Of a stretch of DNA of 64,000 nt, positions 26,807 to 34,561 are shown piece after piece (the stretch's first letter is position 1; every line of letters begins with the position of its first letter). The notes under the pieces are model-generated. The model was not told the DNA's origin. It made no database searches and saw only the letters and a program-made list of their open reading frames with translations. Made by a program: the position numbers and the translations under genes. The DNA comes from JAFARZ01 sp035651595 (GTDB taxonomy: Bacteria; Actinomycetota; Actinomycetes; Streptosporangiales; Streptosporangiaceae): the NCBI GenBank assembly GCA_035651595.1, contig DASRFJ010000088.1, positions 1 through 64,000 of the forward strand. The letters are read 5' to 3'.

Positions 26807-28081
26807 ATGACCGACGAGATGATCGCCTTCGCCTCCAAACAGGAGATGCTGGCGAAGTCCAAGGAGTTCTGGAACCCGGACAAGACCCAGTTCTGGATCG
26901 ACTCGGGTGTGCCGCTGGTGATCGACCGGCGGGACGGTTACTACATCTACGACGTCGAGGGCAAGCGCCTCATCGACGTCCACCTCAACGGCGGCACCTA
27001 CAACCTGGGGCACCGGAACCCGGAGGTGGCCGCCGCGGTGACCGCGGCCATGCAGCGATTCGACATCGGCAACCACCACTTCCCCTCGCTCGCCCGCACC
27101 GCCCTCGCGGAGAAACTGGTCAGCACCGCGCCACCCGGCCTCACCAAGGTCATGTACGGCAGCGGCGGCGGCGAGGCCATCGACATCGCGCTGAAGAGCG
27201 CCAGGCATGCCACAAAGAAGCGCCGCATCGTCTCGGTTATCAAGGCCTACCACGGCCACACCGGGCTGGCCGTGGCCACCGGTGACGAGCGGTTCGCGAA
27301 CCTGTTCCTCGCCGACCGGCCGGACGAGTTCACCCACGTGCCCTTCAACGACCTGGCCGCCATGGAACAAGCGCTGCGCGGCAAGGACGTGGCCGCGGTG
27401 ATCATGGAGACGATCCCGGCCACCTACGGCTTCCCGCTCCCGGAACCCGGCTACCTCGGCCAGGTCAAGAAGCTCTGCGAACGATACGGCGCGCTGTACA
27501 TCGCCGACGAGGTGCAGACCGGGCTGATGCGCACGGGCGAGCTGTGGGCGATCACCAAGCACGGCGTCACCCCCGACATCCTGGTGTCCGGCAAGGGCAT
27601 CTCGGGCGGCATGTACCCGGTCAGCGTCGTGCTGGCCACCGAGGCCGCCTCGTCCTGGCTGACCGAAGACGGGTTCGGTCATATCTCGACGTTCGGCGGG
27701 GCCGAACTCGGCTGTGTCGCCGCGCTCAAGACGCTGGAGATCACCGGCCGGCCCGAAGTCCGGTCGATGGTGCATTACATCGCCGCGCTGTTCACCGACG
27801 GGCTGGCCCAGATCCGGGCGCAGTACCCCGACTGGTTCACCAACGTCCGCCAGGACGGCCTGGTCATGGGCCTGGAGTTCGCGCACCCGCAGGGCGCCAA
27901 GTTCGTCATGAAGCGGCTCTACGAGCACGGCGTCTGGGCGATCTTCTCCACCCTCGACCCGCACGTGCTCCAGTACAAGCCGGGCATCCTGCTCGCGCCC
28001 GCGCTGTGCGAGGAACTGCTCGAGCGCACCGAGGTAGCGATCGGCAAGGCCCGCGATGACGTGCCCAGGGGGGTTCGGTGA
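26807..28081 (+). CDS. Class III aminotransferase-fold enzyme, probable aminopropanol-phosphate phospholyase
   Basis: 424 residues. PLP-enzyme landmarks are GSGGGEAIDIALKSAR (phosphate-binding), AYHGHTG, YIADEVQTG and LVSGKGISGGMYP with Schiff-base Lys263. The family includes aminotransferases and the ethanolamine-phosphate phospholyases, which remove amine and phosphate together. In RMM loci this gene is always next to an APH-like kinase, and the lyase reaction (1-aminopropan-2-yl phosphate to propionaldehyde, ammonia and phosphate) is the best guess; a true transaminase is not excluded. It overlaps the next gene by GTGA. Confidence 0.85.
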   Translation: MTDEMIAFASKQEMLAKSKEFWNPDKTQFWIDSGVPLVIDRRDGYYIYDVEGKRLIDVHLNGGTYNLGHRNPEVAAAVTAAMQRFDIGNHHFPSLARTALAEKLVSTAPPGLTKVMYGSGGGEAIDIALKSARHATKKRRIVSVIKAYHGHTGLAVATGDERFANLFLADRPDEFTHVPFNDLAAMEQALRGKDVAAVIMETIPATYGFPLPEPGYLGQVKKLCERYGALYIADEVQTGLMRTGELWAITKHGVTPDILVSGKGISGGMYPVSVVLATEAASSWLTEDGFGHISTFGGAELGCVAALKTLEITGRPEVRSMVHYIAALFTDGLAQIRAQYPDWFTNVRQDGLVMGLEFAHPQGAKFVMKRLYEHGVWAIFSTLDPHVLQYKPGILLAPALCEELLERTEVAIGKARDDVPRGVR

Positions 28082-29622
28082 TCGAGATCGATATGCTCAC
28101 CGACCCGGCCGGAGTGCCCAGAGCCAGGGCCATGCTGCAACGGGCCGAGTGGGCGGCGCGCTCCTTCGCGCGCTACGACAAGGATTCGGTCGACCGGATC
28201 GTGCGTGCCACGGCCGAGGCGGCCGCGGCCAAGGCCCGCGAGTACGCCGAGTGGGCGGTGCGCGAGACCGGGTTCGGCGTCGTCGAGCATAAGGTGATCA
28301 AGAACGTCGCGTGCAGCACCGGGATCGCCGACTGCTACGCGAACGACGACTACGTGACCCCGCGCATCGACGCGGCGGCGAAGATCGTCGAGGTGCCCCG
28401 CCCGGCCGGCATCGTGCTCGCGCTCACCCCGTCGACCAACCCCGTCGCCACCGTGTTCTTCAAGTGCCTGCTGGCGCTCATGACCCGCAGCGTCGTGGTG
28501 CTCAGCCCGCATCCACTGGCCAAGGAGTGCTGCGCCGACGCGGCGCGCACGATGGCGGCGGCCGCGGTCGCGGCCGGCGCGCCGGACGGCGTGATCCAGG
28601 TCGTCGACGAACCGAGCGTCCCGCTGATCAACGCGCTGATGACCGACGAGCGCACGTCGGTGATCGTCGCCACCGGCGGCGTGCCCGTGGTCCGGGCCGC
28701 GTACAGCTCCGGTACCCCGGCCATCGGGGTCGGCCCCGGCAACGTCCCTGTGCTGGTCGACGCCACCGCCAACCTGGCCAAGGCGGCCAAGCGGATCGTG
28801 GACAGCAAGAGCTTCGACAACTCGATCCTGTGCACGAACGAGTCGGTGCTGATCGTCGAAGAGCCTGCCATGAACGGGTTGCTGCGTCACCTGAAGAGCA
28901 ACGGAGCACACCTGCTGACGCCGGCCGACCGGGACAAGGTCGCTTCGCTGCTGTTTCCCGATGGTCGTTTTGATATCAGGTTCGTCGGTAAGTACGCGAG
29001 CTGGATCGCGGCCGAGGCGGGCATCCGGGTGCCGGCCAGGACCCGGGTGCTGCTCGCGCCGTTCGACCTGGTGGTGCCCGAACAGCCGCTGGCGCACGAG
29101 AAGCTGTGCCCGGTACTCGGGCTGGTCCAGGTGCCATCGGCGCAGCGCGGGATCGCCGCGGCGCGGGCGGTGCTGCGGCTGTCCGGGCGCGGGCATTCGG
29201 CCGCCATCCACAGCACGGACCCGCGGGTCATCATGGAGTACGCCGCGGCGGTCGAGGTACTGCGGGTCGCGGTCAACGTGGGCAACAGCCTGGGCAGCGC
29301 CGGCCTGGAGACCGGTCTGGCGCCGTCGATGACGATCGGCACCGGCTTCTTCGGCCGGTCCTCGGTGGCGGAGAACCTGCATCCGCGGCACCTGGTGCAG
29401 TGGACGCGGCTGGCCTACAACGCCGACCCGGCCGAGGCGTTCGGCGACTTCACCGGGATCATCCCGTGGCAGGCGCCCGCCGGGGCTGTCCCGCCGTACC
29501 CCGTGGCCTCGAATGATTTCGGCGGAACGGCCAGCGCTGCCACCTCCGAAGATGCGACTTCGCTGCGCGAGGAGATCCGGCGCATGGTCCTCGAAGAACT
29601 GGCGGGGATCCTCAATGGCTGA
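28078..29622 (+). CDS. CoA-acylating aldehyde dehydrogenase with C-terminal encapsulation peptide
   Basis: 514 residues, PduP/EutE type. The catalytic segment is SKSFDNSILCTNE with Cys252; GVGPGNVPVLVD and TPSTNPVATV line the NAD/CoA site. It oxidises propionaldehyde to propionyl-CoA. The last 20 residues (LREEIRRMVLEELAGIL after a Ser/Thr/Ala linker) form an amphipathic helix like known BMC encapsulation peptides, so this enzyme is very likely a core cargo protein. GTG start overlapping the aminotransferase stop; its own end overlaps the BMC-T start by 8 bases. Confidence 0.93.
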   Translation: MIEIDMLTDPAGVPRARAMLQRAEWAARSFARYDKDSVDRIVRATAEAAAAKAREYAEWAVRETGFGVVEHKVIKNVACSTGIADCYANDDYVTPRIDAAAKIVEVPRPAGIVLALTPSTNPVATVFFKCLLALMTRSVVVLSPHPLAKECCADAARTMAAAAVAAGAPDGVIQVVDEPSVPLINALMTDERTSVIVATGGVPVVRAAYSSGTPAIGVGPGNVPVLVDATANLAKAAKRIVDSKSFDNSILCTNESVLIVEEPAMNGLLRHLKSNGAHLLTPADRDKVASLLFPDGRFDIRFVGKYASWIAAEAGIRVPARTRVLLAPFDLVVPEQPLAHEKLCPVLGLVQVPSAQRGIAAARAVLRLSGRGHSAAIHSTDPRVIMEYAAAVEVLRVAVNVGNSLGSAGLETGLAPSMTIGTGFFGRSSVAENLHPRHLVQWTRLAYNADPAEAFGDFTGIIPWQAPAGAVPPYPVASNDFGGTASAATSEDATSLREEIRRMVLEELAGILNG

Positions 29623-30208
29623 GCTGCGCTCGTTCATCTTCCTGTCCCGGCTCCAGCCGCAGACCATGTGCTACCTGGGCAGCTGGATCCGCGGGTCGCT
29701 GCCGCGCAGCGACGTGGCGGCGCAGGTGATCGAGGTGGCTCCCGGGCTGGACATCGAGCCGCTCACCGACGTGGCGGTCAAGCACGCCGATGTGCGGGCC
29801 GGGATCCTCGTGGTCGAGCGGCAGTTCGGCTACCTGGAGATTCACGGCGGCAATGACGAGGTCCGGTCGGCCGCGTCCGCCGTGCTCGAGGAACTGGGGG
29901 CGACCGCCGCCGACGCGACCCGGCCGGAAGTGCTCGCGGCCAAGATCATCACCCGGCTCGACCCGCAGCAGGCGTTCCTGGTGAACCGGAACAAGATCGG
30001 GTCGATGGCACTGGCCGGGGAGTCGCTGTTCGTGCTGGAGATGCGGCCCGCCTCGTACGCGATCCTGGCCGCCAACGAGGCGGAGAAGGCGGCCCGGATC
30101 AAGCTGGTGGACTACCGGATGATCGGCGCCACCGGCCGGCTGTACCTGTCCGGTTCCGAAGCGGACGTGCGCCAGGCCGCCGACGCGGCGGAGGAGGCGC
30201 TGCGATGA
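29615..30208 (+). CDS. BMC-T shell protein (tandem BMC domains), first copy
   Basis: 197 residues made of two fused BMC folds: residues 1-100 (ELRSFIFLSRLQPQTMCYLGSW...GILVVERQFGYLEIHG) and 105-197 (AKIITRLDPQQAFLVNRNKIGSMALAGESLFVLEM...ATGRLYLSG). Trimers mimic hexamers and often carry gated central pores for larger metabolites or cofactors. The paralogue at 31373 has the same plan. The start ATG lies inside the aldehyde dehydrogenase end (ATGGCTGA). Confidence 0.93.
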   Translation: MAELRSFIFLSRLQPQTMCYLGSWIRGSLPRSDVAAQVIEVAPGLDIEPLTDVAVKHADVRAGILVVERQFGYLEIHGGNDEVRSAASAVLEELGATAADATRPEVLAAKIITRLDPQQAFLVNRNKIGSMALAGESLFVLEMRPASYAILAANEAEKAARIKLVDYRMIGATGRLYLSGSEADVRQAADAAEEALR

Positions 30209-30381
30209 GTGAGTCTTTGCGGGATGCTGGCGATTTGGCGCGTCCTGCGCGCATCGTGTCGAATTACCCCCCATTTTCGAGGGTCAGACTACCACGAAGG
30301 GGAAAGCCGCCACGTTGTTCAGCCACTCACCGGCCGGTGAACCTTGTTCGCGAGGCAGGCGAGGGGATGCGTAGCGCATGA
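30205..30381 (+). CDS. Possible 58-residue bridging ORF through a repeat
   Basis: A short frame (MSESLRDAGDLARPARI...VREAGEGMRSA) that starts in ATGA overlap with the BMC-T stop, after the good ribosome site GGAGGAGG, and ends in ATGA overlap with the next gene. Its middle is translated repeat DNA (30252-30317) and is basic and low in information. It may be a coupling peptide kept open after repeat insertion rather than a functional protein. Confidence 0.3.
   Translation: MSESLRDAGDLARPARIVSNYPPFSRVRLPRRGKPPRCSATHRPVNLVREAGEGMRSA
30252..30317. repeat. A-type palindromic repeat inside the BMC operon, copy 4
   Basis: 66-bp partial copy: the right half is complete (ACCACGAAGGGG, then CCACGTTG) and the left half is eroded (ATCGTGTCGAATTACCCCCC). 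It lies in the only sizeable gap (169 bp) among the shell genes, whose other junctions overlap or touch. Confidence 0.6.
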
Positions 30382-30836
30382 CCGAGGGTATGCAGGAACT
30401 GCGCGCGCTGATCCGGGAGGTCATCAGGGACCAGCTCGGTGACCTTCGCGCGACCGAAACGGTGGAAACGGTTGACCTTTCCACGGACGACGACTTCGCC
30501 GCGTTCGTCGCCCGGCTGCTGGACTTGTCCGAGGCGGAGCGCGAGGAAGTACGCGCGGGCCGTAAGCGGTTCCGGCTCGGGCCACCTCGCGAAATGACAC
30601 GCTCTAGTGGGCTCGATTGCGCAATTGGCACGGCCGGAGCCGGGGGGACGGCGGGGGCCGAGGGCGCAGCACGACGCCCGGTGCGGCGGGTGGAGCGGGG
30701 GGCAGTTACCGAGCGGATGGTGCGGGAGGCGGCGCGGGCGGGGGAGCGACTGGTGCTCGGGCGGGGCGCCGTGGTGACGCCGCTTGCCCGGGATCGCGCT
30801 CGGGCCAGCGGAGTTGAGATCGAGAGGGAGCGCTGA
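30378..30836 (+). CDS. BMC accessory protein with N-terminal encapsulation-like helix
   Basis: 152 residues, no assigned function. The N-terminus (MQELRALIREVIRDQLGDL) is an amphipathic helix of the encapsulation-peptide kind. A second helical piece follows (DDDFAAFVARLLDLSEAEREEVRAG), then a Gly/Ala linker. The C-terminal 40 residues (ERMVREAARAGERLVLGRGAVVTPLARDRARASGV) resemble the N-terminal motif of EutQ-type proteins. RMM loci carry an unknown gene in this slot, between BMC-T and BMC-P. It may link cargo to shell. The start could be the second ATG at 30390. Confidence 0.7.
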   Translation: MTEGMQELRALIREVIRDQLGDLRATETVETVDLSTDDDFAAFVARLLDLSEAEREEVRAGRKRFRLGPPREMTRSSGLDCAIGTAGAGGTAGAEGAARRPVRRVERGAVTERMVREAARAGERLVLGRGAVVTPLARDRARASGVEIERER

Positions 30837-31099
30837 TGCTGACCGCGACGGTGATCGGGAACGTGTGGGCCACGCGCCGCCTGGCCGAGCTGCCCTCCGG
30901 CGCCTTTCTCGAAGTGGAGGCCGAAGGCACCGGACAGCGGCTGATCGCCTTCGACGTGCTCGGCAGCGGGCCGGGCGAACGGGTGCTGGTCGCCCAGGGA
31001 TCGGTGGCGGCCGCGTGGTTCGCCGGCAAGGTGCCGCCCATCGACGCCCTGATCATCGGGTCCATCGACAGCAGCGACAACGAAACGGAGAATGACTGA
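30836..31099 (+). CDS. BMC-P (EutN/CcmL-type) pentameric vertex protein
   Basis: 87 residues. It matches the EutN/CcmL fold: MLTATVIGNVWATRRLAELPSG, LIAFDVLGSGPGERVLVAQGS and DALIIGSID. Pentamers cap the vertices of the polyhedral shell. The stop of the previous gene and this ATG share one base (TGATG), and the same happens with the following BMC-H gene. Confidence 0.95.
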   Translation: MLTATVIGNVWATRRLAELPSGAFLEVEAEGTGQRLIAFDVLGSGPGERVLVAQGSVAAAWFAGKVPPIDALIIGSIDSSDNETEND

Positions 31100-31380
31100 T
31101 GGCGGACAACGCGATCGGACTGATCGAGACGAAGGGCTACGTCGCCGCGCTGGCGTCGGCGGACGCCATGGTCAAGGCGGCCAACGTGACGATCGTGGGC
31201 CGCGATCAGGTCGGGGACGGCCTGGTCGCGGTGACGATCACCGGGGACGTGGGTGCGGTGAAGGCGGCCACCGAGGCCGGGGCGGAGACCGCGTCGGCGG
31301 TCGGTGAGCTGGTTTCGGTGCACGTGATCCCGCGCCCGCACGCGGAACTCGCCAGGCACTTCTCGATCAGCGGTGGCTGA
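31099..31380 (+). CDS. BMC-H hexameric shell protein
   Basis: 93 residues with a single Pfam-type BMC domain: AIGLIETKGYVAALASADAMVKAANV, then GLVAVTITGDVGAVKAATEAGAETA and HVIPRPH. It forms hexamers that tile the facets. The pore-loop motif that reads KIGSG in PduA is QVGDG here (37-41), placing Asp40 at the pore. One-base overlap with BMC-P upstream and 8-base overlap (GTGGCTGA) with BMC-T downstream. Confidence 0.96.
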   Translation: MADNAIGLIETKGYVAALASADAMVKAANVTIVGRDQVGDGLVAVTITGDVGAVKAATEAGAETASAVGELVSVHVIPRPHAELARHFSISGG

Positions 31381-32008
31381 GACCGCTGCTGAACTGCGCG
31401 TCTACCTGCTGGTCCAGGACCTGCAACCGCAGTTCGCCGCGTATCTAGGCACGCCCACCAGGGCGCGCGGCTATCCGCCGTTCGCCGGACAGCACGCGCT
31501 GATCACCGAGGTCGCGCCGGCCTTGGCCATCGAGCGGGTCACCGACCTGGCGCTCCGGGCGGTACCTGGGATCGAGCCCGGGATCTTGTTCGTGGAGCGG
31601 CAGTTCGGCGTGCTGGAGGTGCACGGCCCGGAACTGGACGACGTGCGCCGGGCTGGCAAGGCGATCCTGGATGGGCTCGGCGCCGATGCGAAGGACCAGT
31701 TGCGGCCGCGGATCCTGTACTCGGACGTGATCGAGCGTGTCACCGACGCGCACGCGATCATCATCAACAGGAACCGGGCTGGCTCGATGGTCCTGCCCGG
31801 TGACACCCTTGGGGTATGTGAGGTCACGCCGGCCTTGTTCGCCGCCGTCGCGGCCAACGAGGCGGAGCGGGCCGCGCCGGAGGTGACCCTGGTGGACGTG
31901 CAGATGATCGGCGCGGCGGGCCGGATCTACCTGAGCGGGCCGGCCGCCGCCGTCCGCCTGGCCCTGGCCGAGATCGATGCCGTGCTCGGCGCTATTGAGG
32001 GACGCTGA
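31373..32008 (+). CDS. BMC-T shell protein, second copy
   Basis: 211 residues, two BMC domains. Residues 8-105 include ELRVYLLVQDLQPQFAAYLG and PGILFVERQFGVLEVHG; residues 110-205 include DVIERVTDAHAIIINRNRAGSMVLPGDTLGVCEV and AAGRIYLSG. It is paralogous to the protein at 29615 but has an insertion, TPTRARGYPPFAGQHA, near residue 27. GTG start overlapping the BMC-H stop. Two different BMC-T proteins are the RMM pattern. Confidence 0.93.
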   Translation: MAETAAELRVYLLVQDLQPQFAAYLGTPTRARGYPPFAGQHALITEVAPALAIERVTDLALRAVPGIEPGILFVERQFGVLEVHGPELDDVRRAGKAILDGLGADAKDQLRPRILYSDVIERVTDAHAIIINRNRAGSMVLPGDTLGVCEVTPALFAAVAANEAERAAPEVTLVDVQMIGAAGRIYLSGPAAAVRLALAEIDAVLGAIEGR

Positions 32009-32012
32009 CCTC

Positions 32013-33020
32013 ATGGCCCCGGCTCACGATCTCTCGGCGGGCGGCGACGTCCTTGACCGGGTCCGGGACTGCGCCCGGGCCGCGCTGGGAGAGTACGACT
32101 GCCACCCGGACAGTTCGATCGAGCTGCTCAACGTCTCGGAGAACGCGACGTTCCTGGTCACCGACCCCGACCGCGGGCAGTCCGTGCTGCGGGTGCACCG
32201 GCTCGGCTACCACACCGAGGACGAGATCGCCTCGGAGCTGACCTGGATGGATGCCCTGCGGGCGGAGGCCGGCGTCCGTACGCCGCGGGTGCTCGCCGCC
32301 CGAGACGGGCGCCGGATCGTCGCCGCCGCGGACCCGGGCGGTGCCCAGCGCCATTGCGTGCGCTTCGAATTCCTGCCCGGAACCGAGCCCGCCGAGTCCG
32401 CCGCGGACATTGTCAGGCACTTCGCCGAGCTGGGCGAGATCACCGCCCGGATGCACGCGCACGCCAGGCAATGGCGGCGACCCGGCTGGTTCACCCGCTT
32501 CCACTGGGACTACCCGGCCGCGTTCGGCGCCGAGGCACGGTGGGGCCGCTGGCAGGACGGCGCCGGCGTCGGTCCCGCCGAGCGTGTCATCCTCGGCCGC
32601 CTCGACCGGACGCTGGAGGGCCGGCTGCGCGCGTTCGGCACCGGGCCGGAGCGGTACGGCCTGGTGCACGCCGACACCCGGCTGGCCAACCTGCTCGTGC
32701 ACGACGGCGCGGTCAGCGTCATCGACTTCGACGACTCCGGCTTCAGCTGGTACCTGTACGACCTCGGCACGTCGGTGAGCTTCTTCGAGCACGAGCCGGT
32801 CGTGCCGGCGCTGGTCGACAGCTGGCTGGCCGGCTACCGCACCCACGGCGAGGTAACCGCCGCGGACGAAACCGAGATCTGGACGTTCATCATGTTCCGC
32901 CGTCTGCTGCTCGTCGCGTGGATCGGCTCCCATCAGGCCGTCGACATCGCCGCCGAACTCGGCGCTGACTACACCCGCGACAGCTGCGACCTCGCGGAGC
33001 GGTACCTGAGCACACACTGA
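32013..33020 (+). CDS. APH-family small-molecule kinase, probable amino-propanol kinase
   Basis: 335 residues of the aminoglycoside phosphotransferase/choline kinase fold: N-lobe IELLNVSENATFLVT...SVLRVHRLGYHT, catalytic loop LVHADTRLANLLVH (His219, Asp221, Asn226) and metal-binding VIDFDDSGFSWYLYDL. In RMM-type loci it is proposed to phosphorylate 1-amino-2-propanol, giving the substrate for the class III lyase at 26807. It starts at the ATG 4 bases after the BMC-T stop. Substrate is inference; the fold is clear. Confidence 0.85.
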   Translation: MAPAHDLSAGGDVLDRVRDCARAALGEYDCHPDSSIELLNVSENATFLVTDPDRGQSVLRVHRLGYHTEDEIASELTWMDALRAEAGVRTPRVLAARDGRRIVAAADPGGAQRHCVRFEFLPGTEPAESAADIVRHFAELGEITARMHAHARQWRRPGWFTRFHWDYPAAFGAEARWGRWQDGAGVGPAERVILGRLDRTLEGRLRAFGTGPERYGLVHADTRLANLLVHDGAVSVIDFDDSGFSWYLYDLGTSVSFFEHEPVVPALVDSWLAGYRTHGEVTAADETEIWTFIMFRRLLLVAWIGSHQAVDIAAELGADYTRDSCDLAERYLSTH

Positions 33021-33032
33021 AAGGCAACCCAC

Positions 33033-33797
33033 ATGTTCACTTCGATCGCAGGGCGCGCGGTGGTGGTCACCGGCGGCACCCGCGGGATCGGCAAGGGCAT
33101 CGCCGCCGTGTTCGCCCGCGGCGGCGCGCGCGTGCTGATCACCGGGCGGGATCCGGCCGCGGGGGAGAAGGCCGCCGCCGAGATGCCGGGCGACGTGCAC
33201 TTCGTCGCGGCCGACGTCAGCCGCAAGACCGACTGCGAGCGGATGGCCGCCACGGCGCTGGAAAGGTTCGGCGGCATCGACGTCGTGTGCGCCAACGCCG
33301 GCATCTTCCCCGGGGCGCGCATTGAGGAGATGACCGAGGCAGACCTGGACCTGGTGCTCGACGTGAACCTGAAGGGCACGTTCTTCACCGTCCAGGCGTG
33401 CCTGCCGGCGCTCAAAGAGTCGAACCACGGCCGTATTGTCCTCACGTCCTCGATTACCGGCCCGATCACCGGCTTTCCCGGCTGGACGGCGTATGGCGCG
33501 AGCAAAGCCGGCCAGCTCGGCTACCTGCGGACCGCCGCGATCGAACTGGCGTCCAGCGGCATCACGGTCAACGCGGTGCTGCCCGGCAACATCGCGACCG
33601 AGGGCCTCGGCGATCTCGGCGCGAACTACACCAGCCAGATGACGTCGGCCATCCCGATGCGGAAGCTGGGCACCGTCGACGACATCGGCTATGCCGCGTT
33701 GTTTTTCGCGACCGACGAGGCCGGCTACATCACCGGGCAGACGATCGTGGTCGACGGCGGGCAGGTGCTGCCGGAGTCGCCCGAGGCGGTCGGATGA
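33033..33797 (+). CDS. Short-chain dehydrogenase, probable 1-amino-2-propanol dehydrogenase
   Basis: 254 residues, classical SDR. Cofactor motif TGGTRGIG (13-20), structural NAG (88-90), and catalytic Ser140, Tyr154, Lys158 (YGASK). Arg40 after the second strand (ITGRD) points to NADP(H) or mixed preference. In the M. smegmatis RMM the SDR is an amino-propanol dehydrogenase making aminoacetone; I infer the same here. It sits between the kinase and GntR genes, overlapping the latter (ATGA). Confidence 0.87.
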   Translation: MFTSIAGRAVVVTGGTRGIGKGIAAVFARGGARVLITGRDPAAGEKAAAEMPGDVHFVAADVSRKTDCERMAATALERFGGIDVVCANAGIFPGARIEEMTEADLDLVLDVNLKGTFFTVQACLPALKESNHGRIVLTSSITGPITGFPGWTAYGASKAGQLGYLRTAAIELASSGITVNAVLPGNIATEGLGDLGANYTSQMTSAIPMRKLGTVDDIGYAALFFATDEAGYITGQTIVVDGGQVLPESPEAVG

Positions 33798-34561
33798 CGA
33801 TCACTCCCGAGGACGTGCGGCGCACCCTGTCCGACCGGATCGGCAGCGGCCAGTACCGGCCCGGCCAGCGGCTGGGCGACGAGCGGACGCTGGCCGCCGA
33901 TCTGGGAGTCAGCCGCGCGACGATCCGGCTGGCCCTGGCGGGCCTGGCGGAGACCGGCATGGTCCGCCGGGTGCCTGGCCGCGGCGGCGGCACGTTCGTC
34001 GCCAAAGGCAAGATCGAACGTGACCTGTCCCGCATCGTCGGCGTGCCCGCGCTGCTGCGCAGCCAGGGCGTGGTGGCGGGCACCCGGGTGCTGTCCGCCC
34101 GGCTCGCCGAGCCCGGCGACGTCGCCGCCCAGGCGCTGCGCACCAGGCCCGGTGAGCTCGTCGTGGATCTGGTCCGCATCCGGCTGGCTGACGGCAGCCC
34201 GTTCTCCCTGGAAAACGCCAGGCTCCCGGCCAAGCGTTTCCCCGGCCTGCTCGAGCTGCCGCTCGGCGGCTCGGTCTACGAACTCATCGAGGACCACTTC
34301 GAGGTCAAGCCCGCCAAGGCCACCGAACGCATCGAGGTCGTCCTGGCCGCGCCGGACGAGGCGATGATCCTCGAGGTCGAGCCCGGCGCGCCGCTGCTCG
34401 CGATCACCCGCACGGTCACCGACGAAGGCGGCGAACCGATCGAGTTCTCCCGCGACCTGTTCCGCGCCGACCGCACCCGCATCGTCGTCACCACCGAAGG
34501 CCCCGGCAGCGCCCAAGCCACCGCCCGAGGATCCCGCCTAGTCGAAATGAGAGCAGTGTGA
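33794..34561 (+). CDS. GntR/HutC family regulator of the BMC operon
   Basis: 255 residues. N-terminal winged helix (EDVRRTLSDRIGSGQYRPGQRLGDERTLAADLGVSRATIRLALAGL) and a C-terminal UTRA ligand domain from residue 80 (VVDLVRIRLADGSPFSLENARLP, YELIEDHF, LLAITRTVTDEGGEPIEFSRDLFRADR). HutC proteins bind small metabolites such as amines, sugars or organic acids. It probably controls the operon and the divergent permease at the 26675-26806 region. Its TGA overlaps a GTG of the next gene. Confidence 0.9.
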   Translation: MTITPEDVRRTLSDRIGSGQYRPGQRLGDERTLAADLGVSRATIRLALAGLAETGMVRRVPGRGGGTFVAKGKIERDLSRIVGVPALLRSQGVVAGTRVLSARLAEPGDVAAQALRTRPGELVVDLVRIRLADGSPFSLENARLPAKRFPGLLELPLGGSVYELIEDHFEVKPAKATERIEVVLAAPDEAMILEVEPGAPLLAITRTVTDEGGEPIEFSRDLFRADRTRIVVTTEGPGSAQATARGSRLVEMRAV

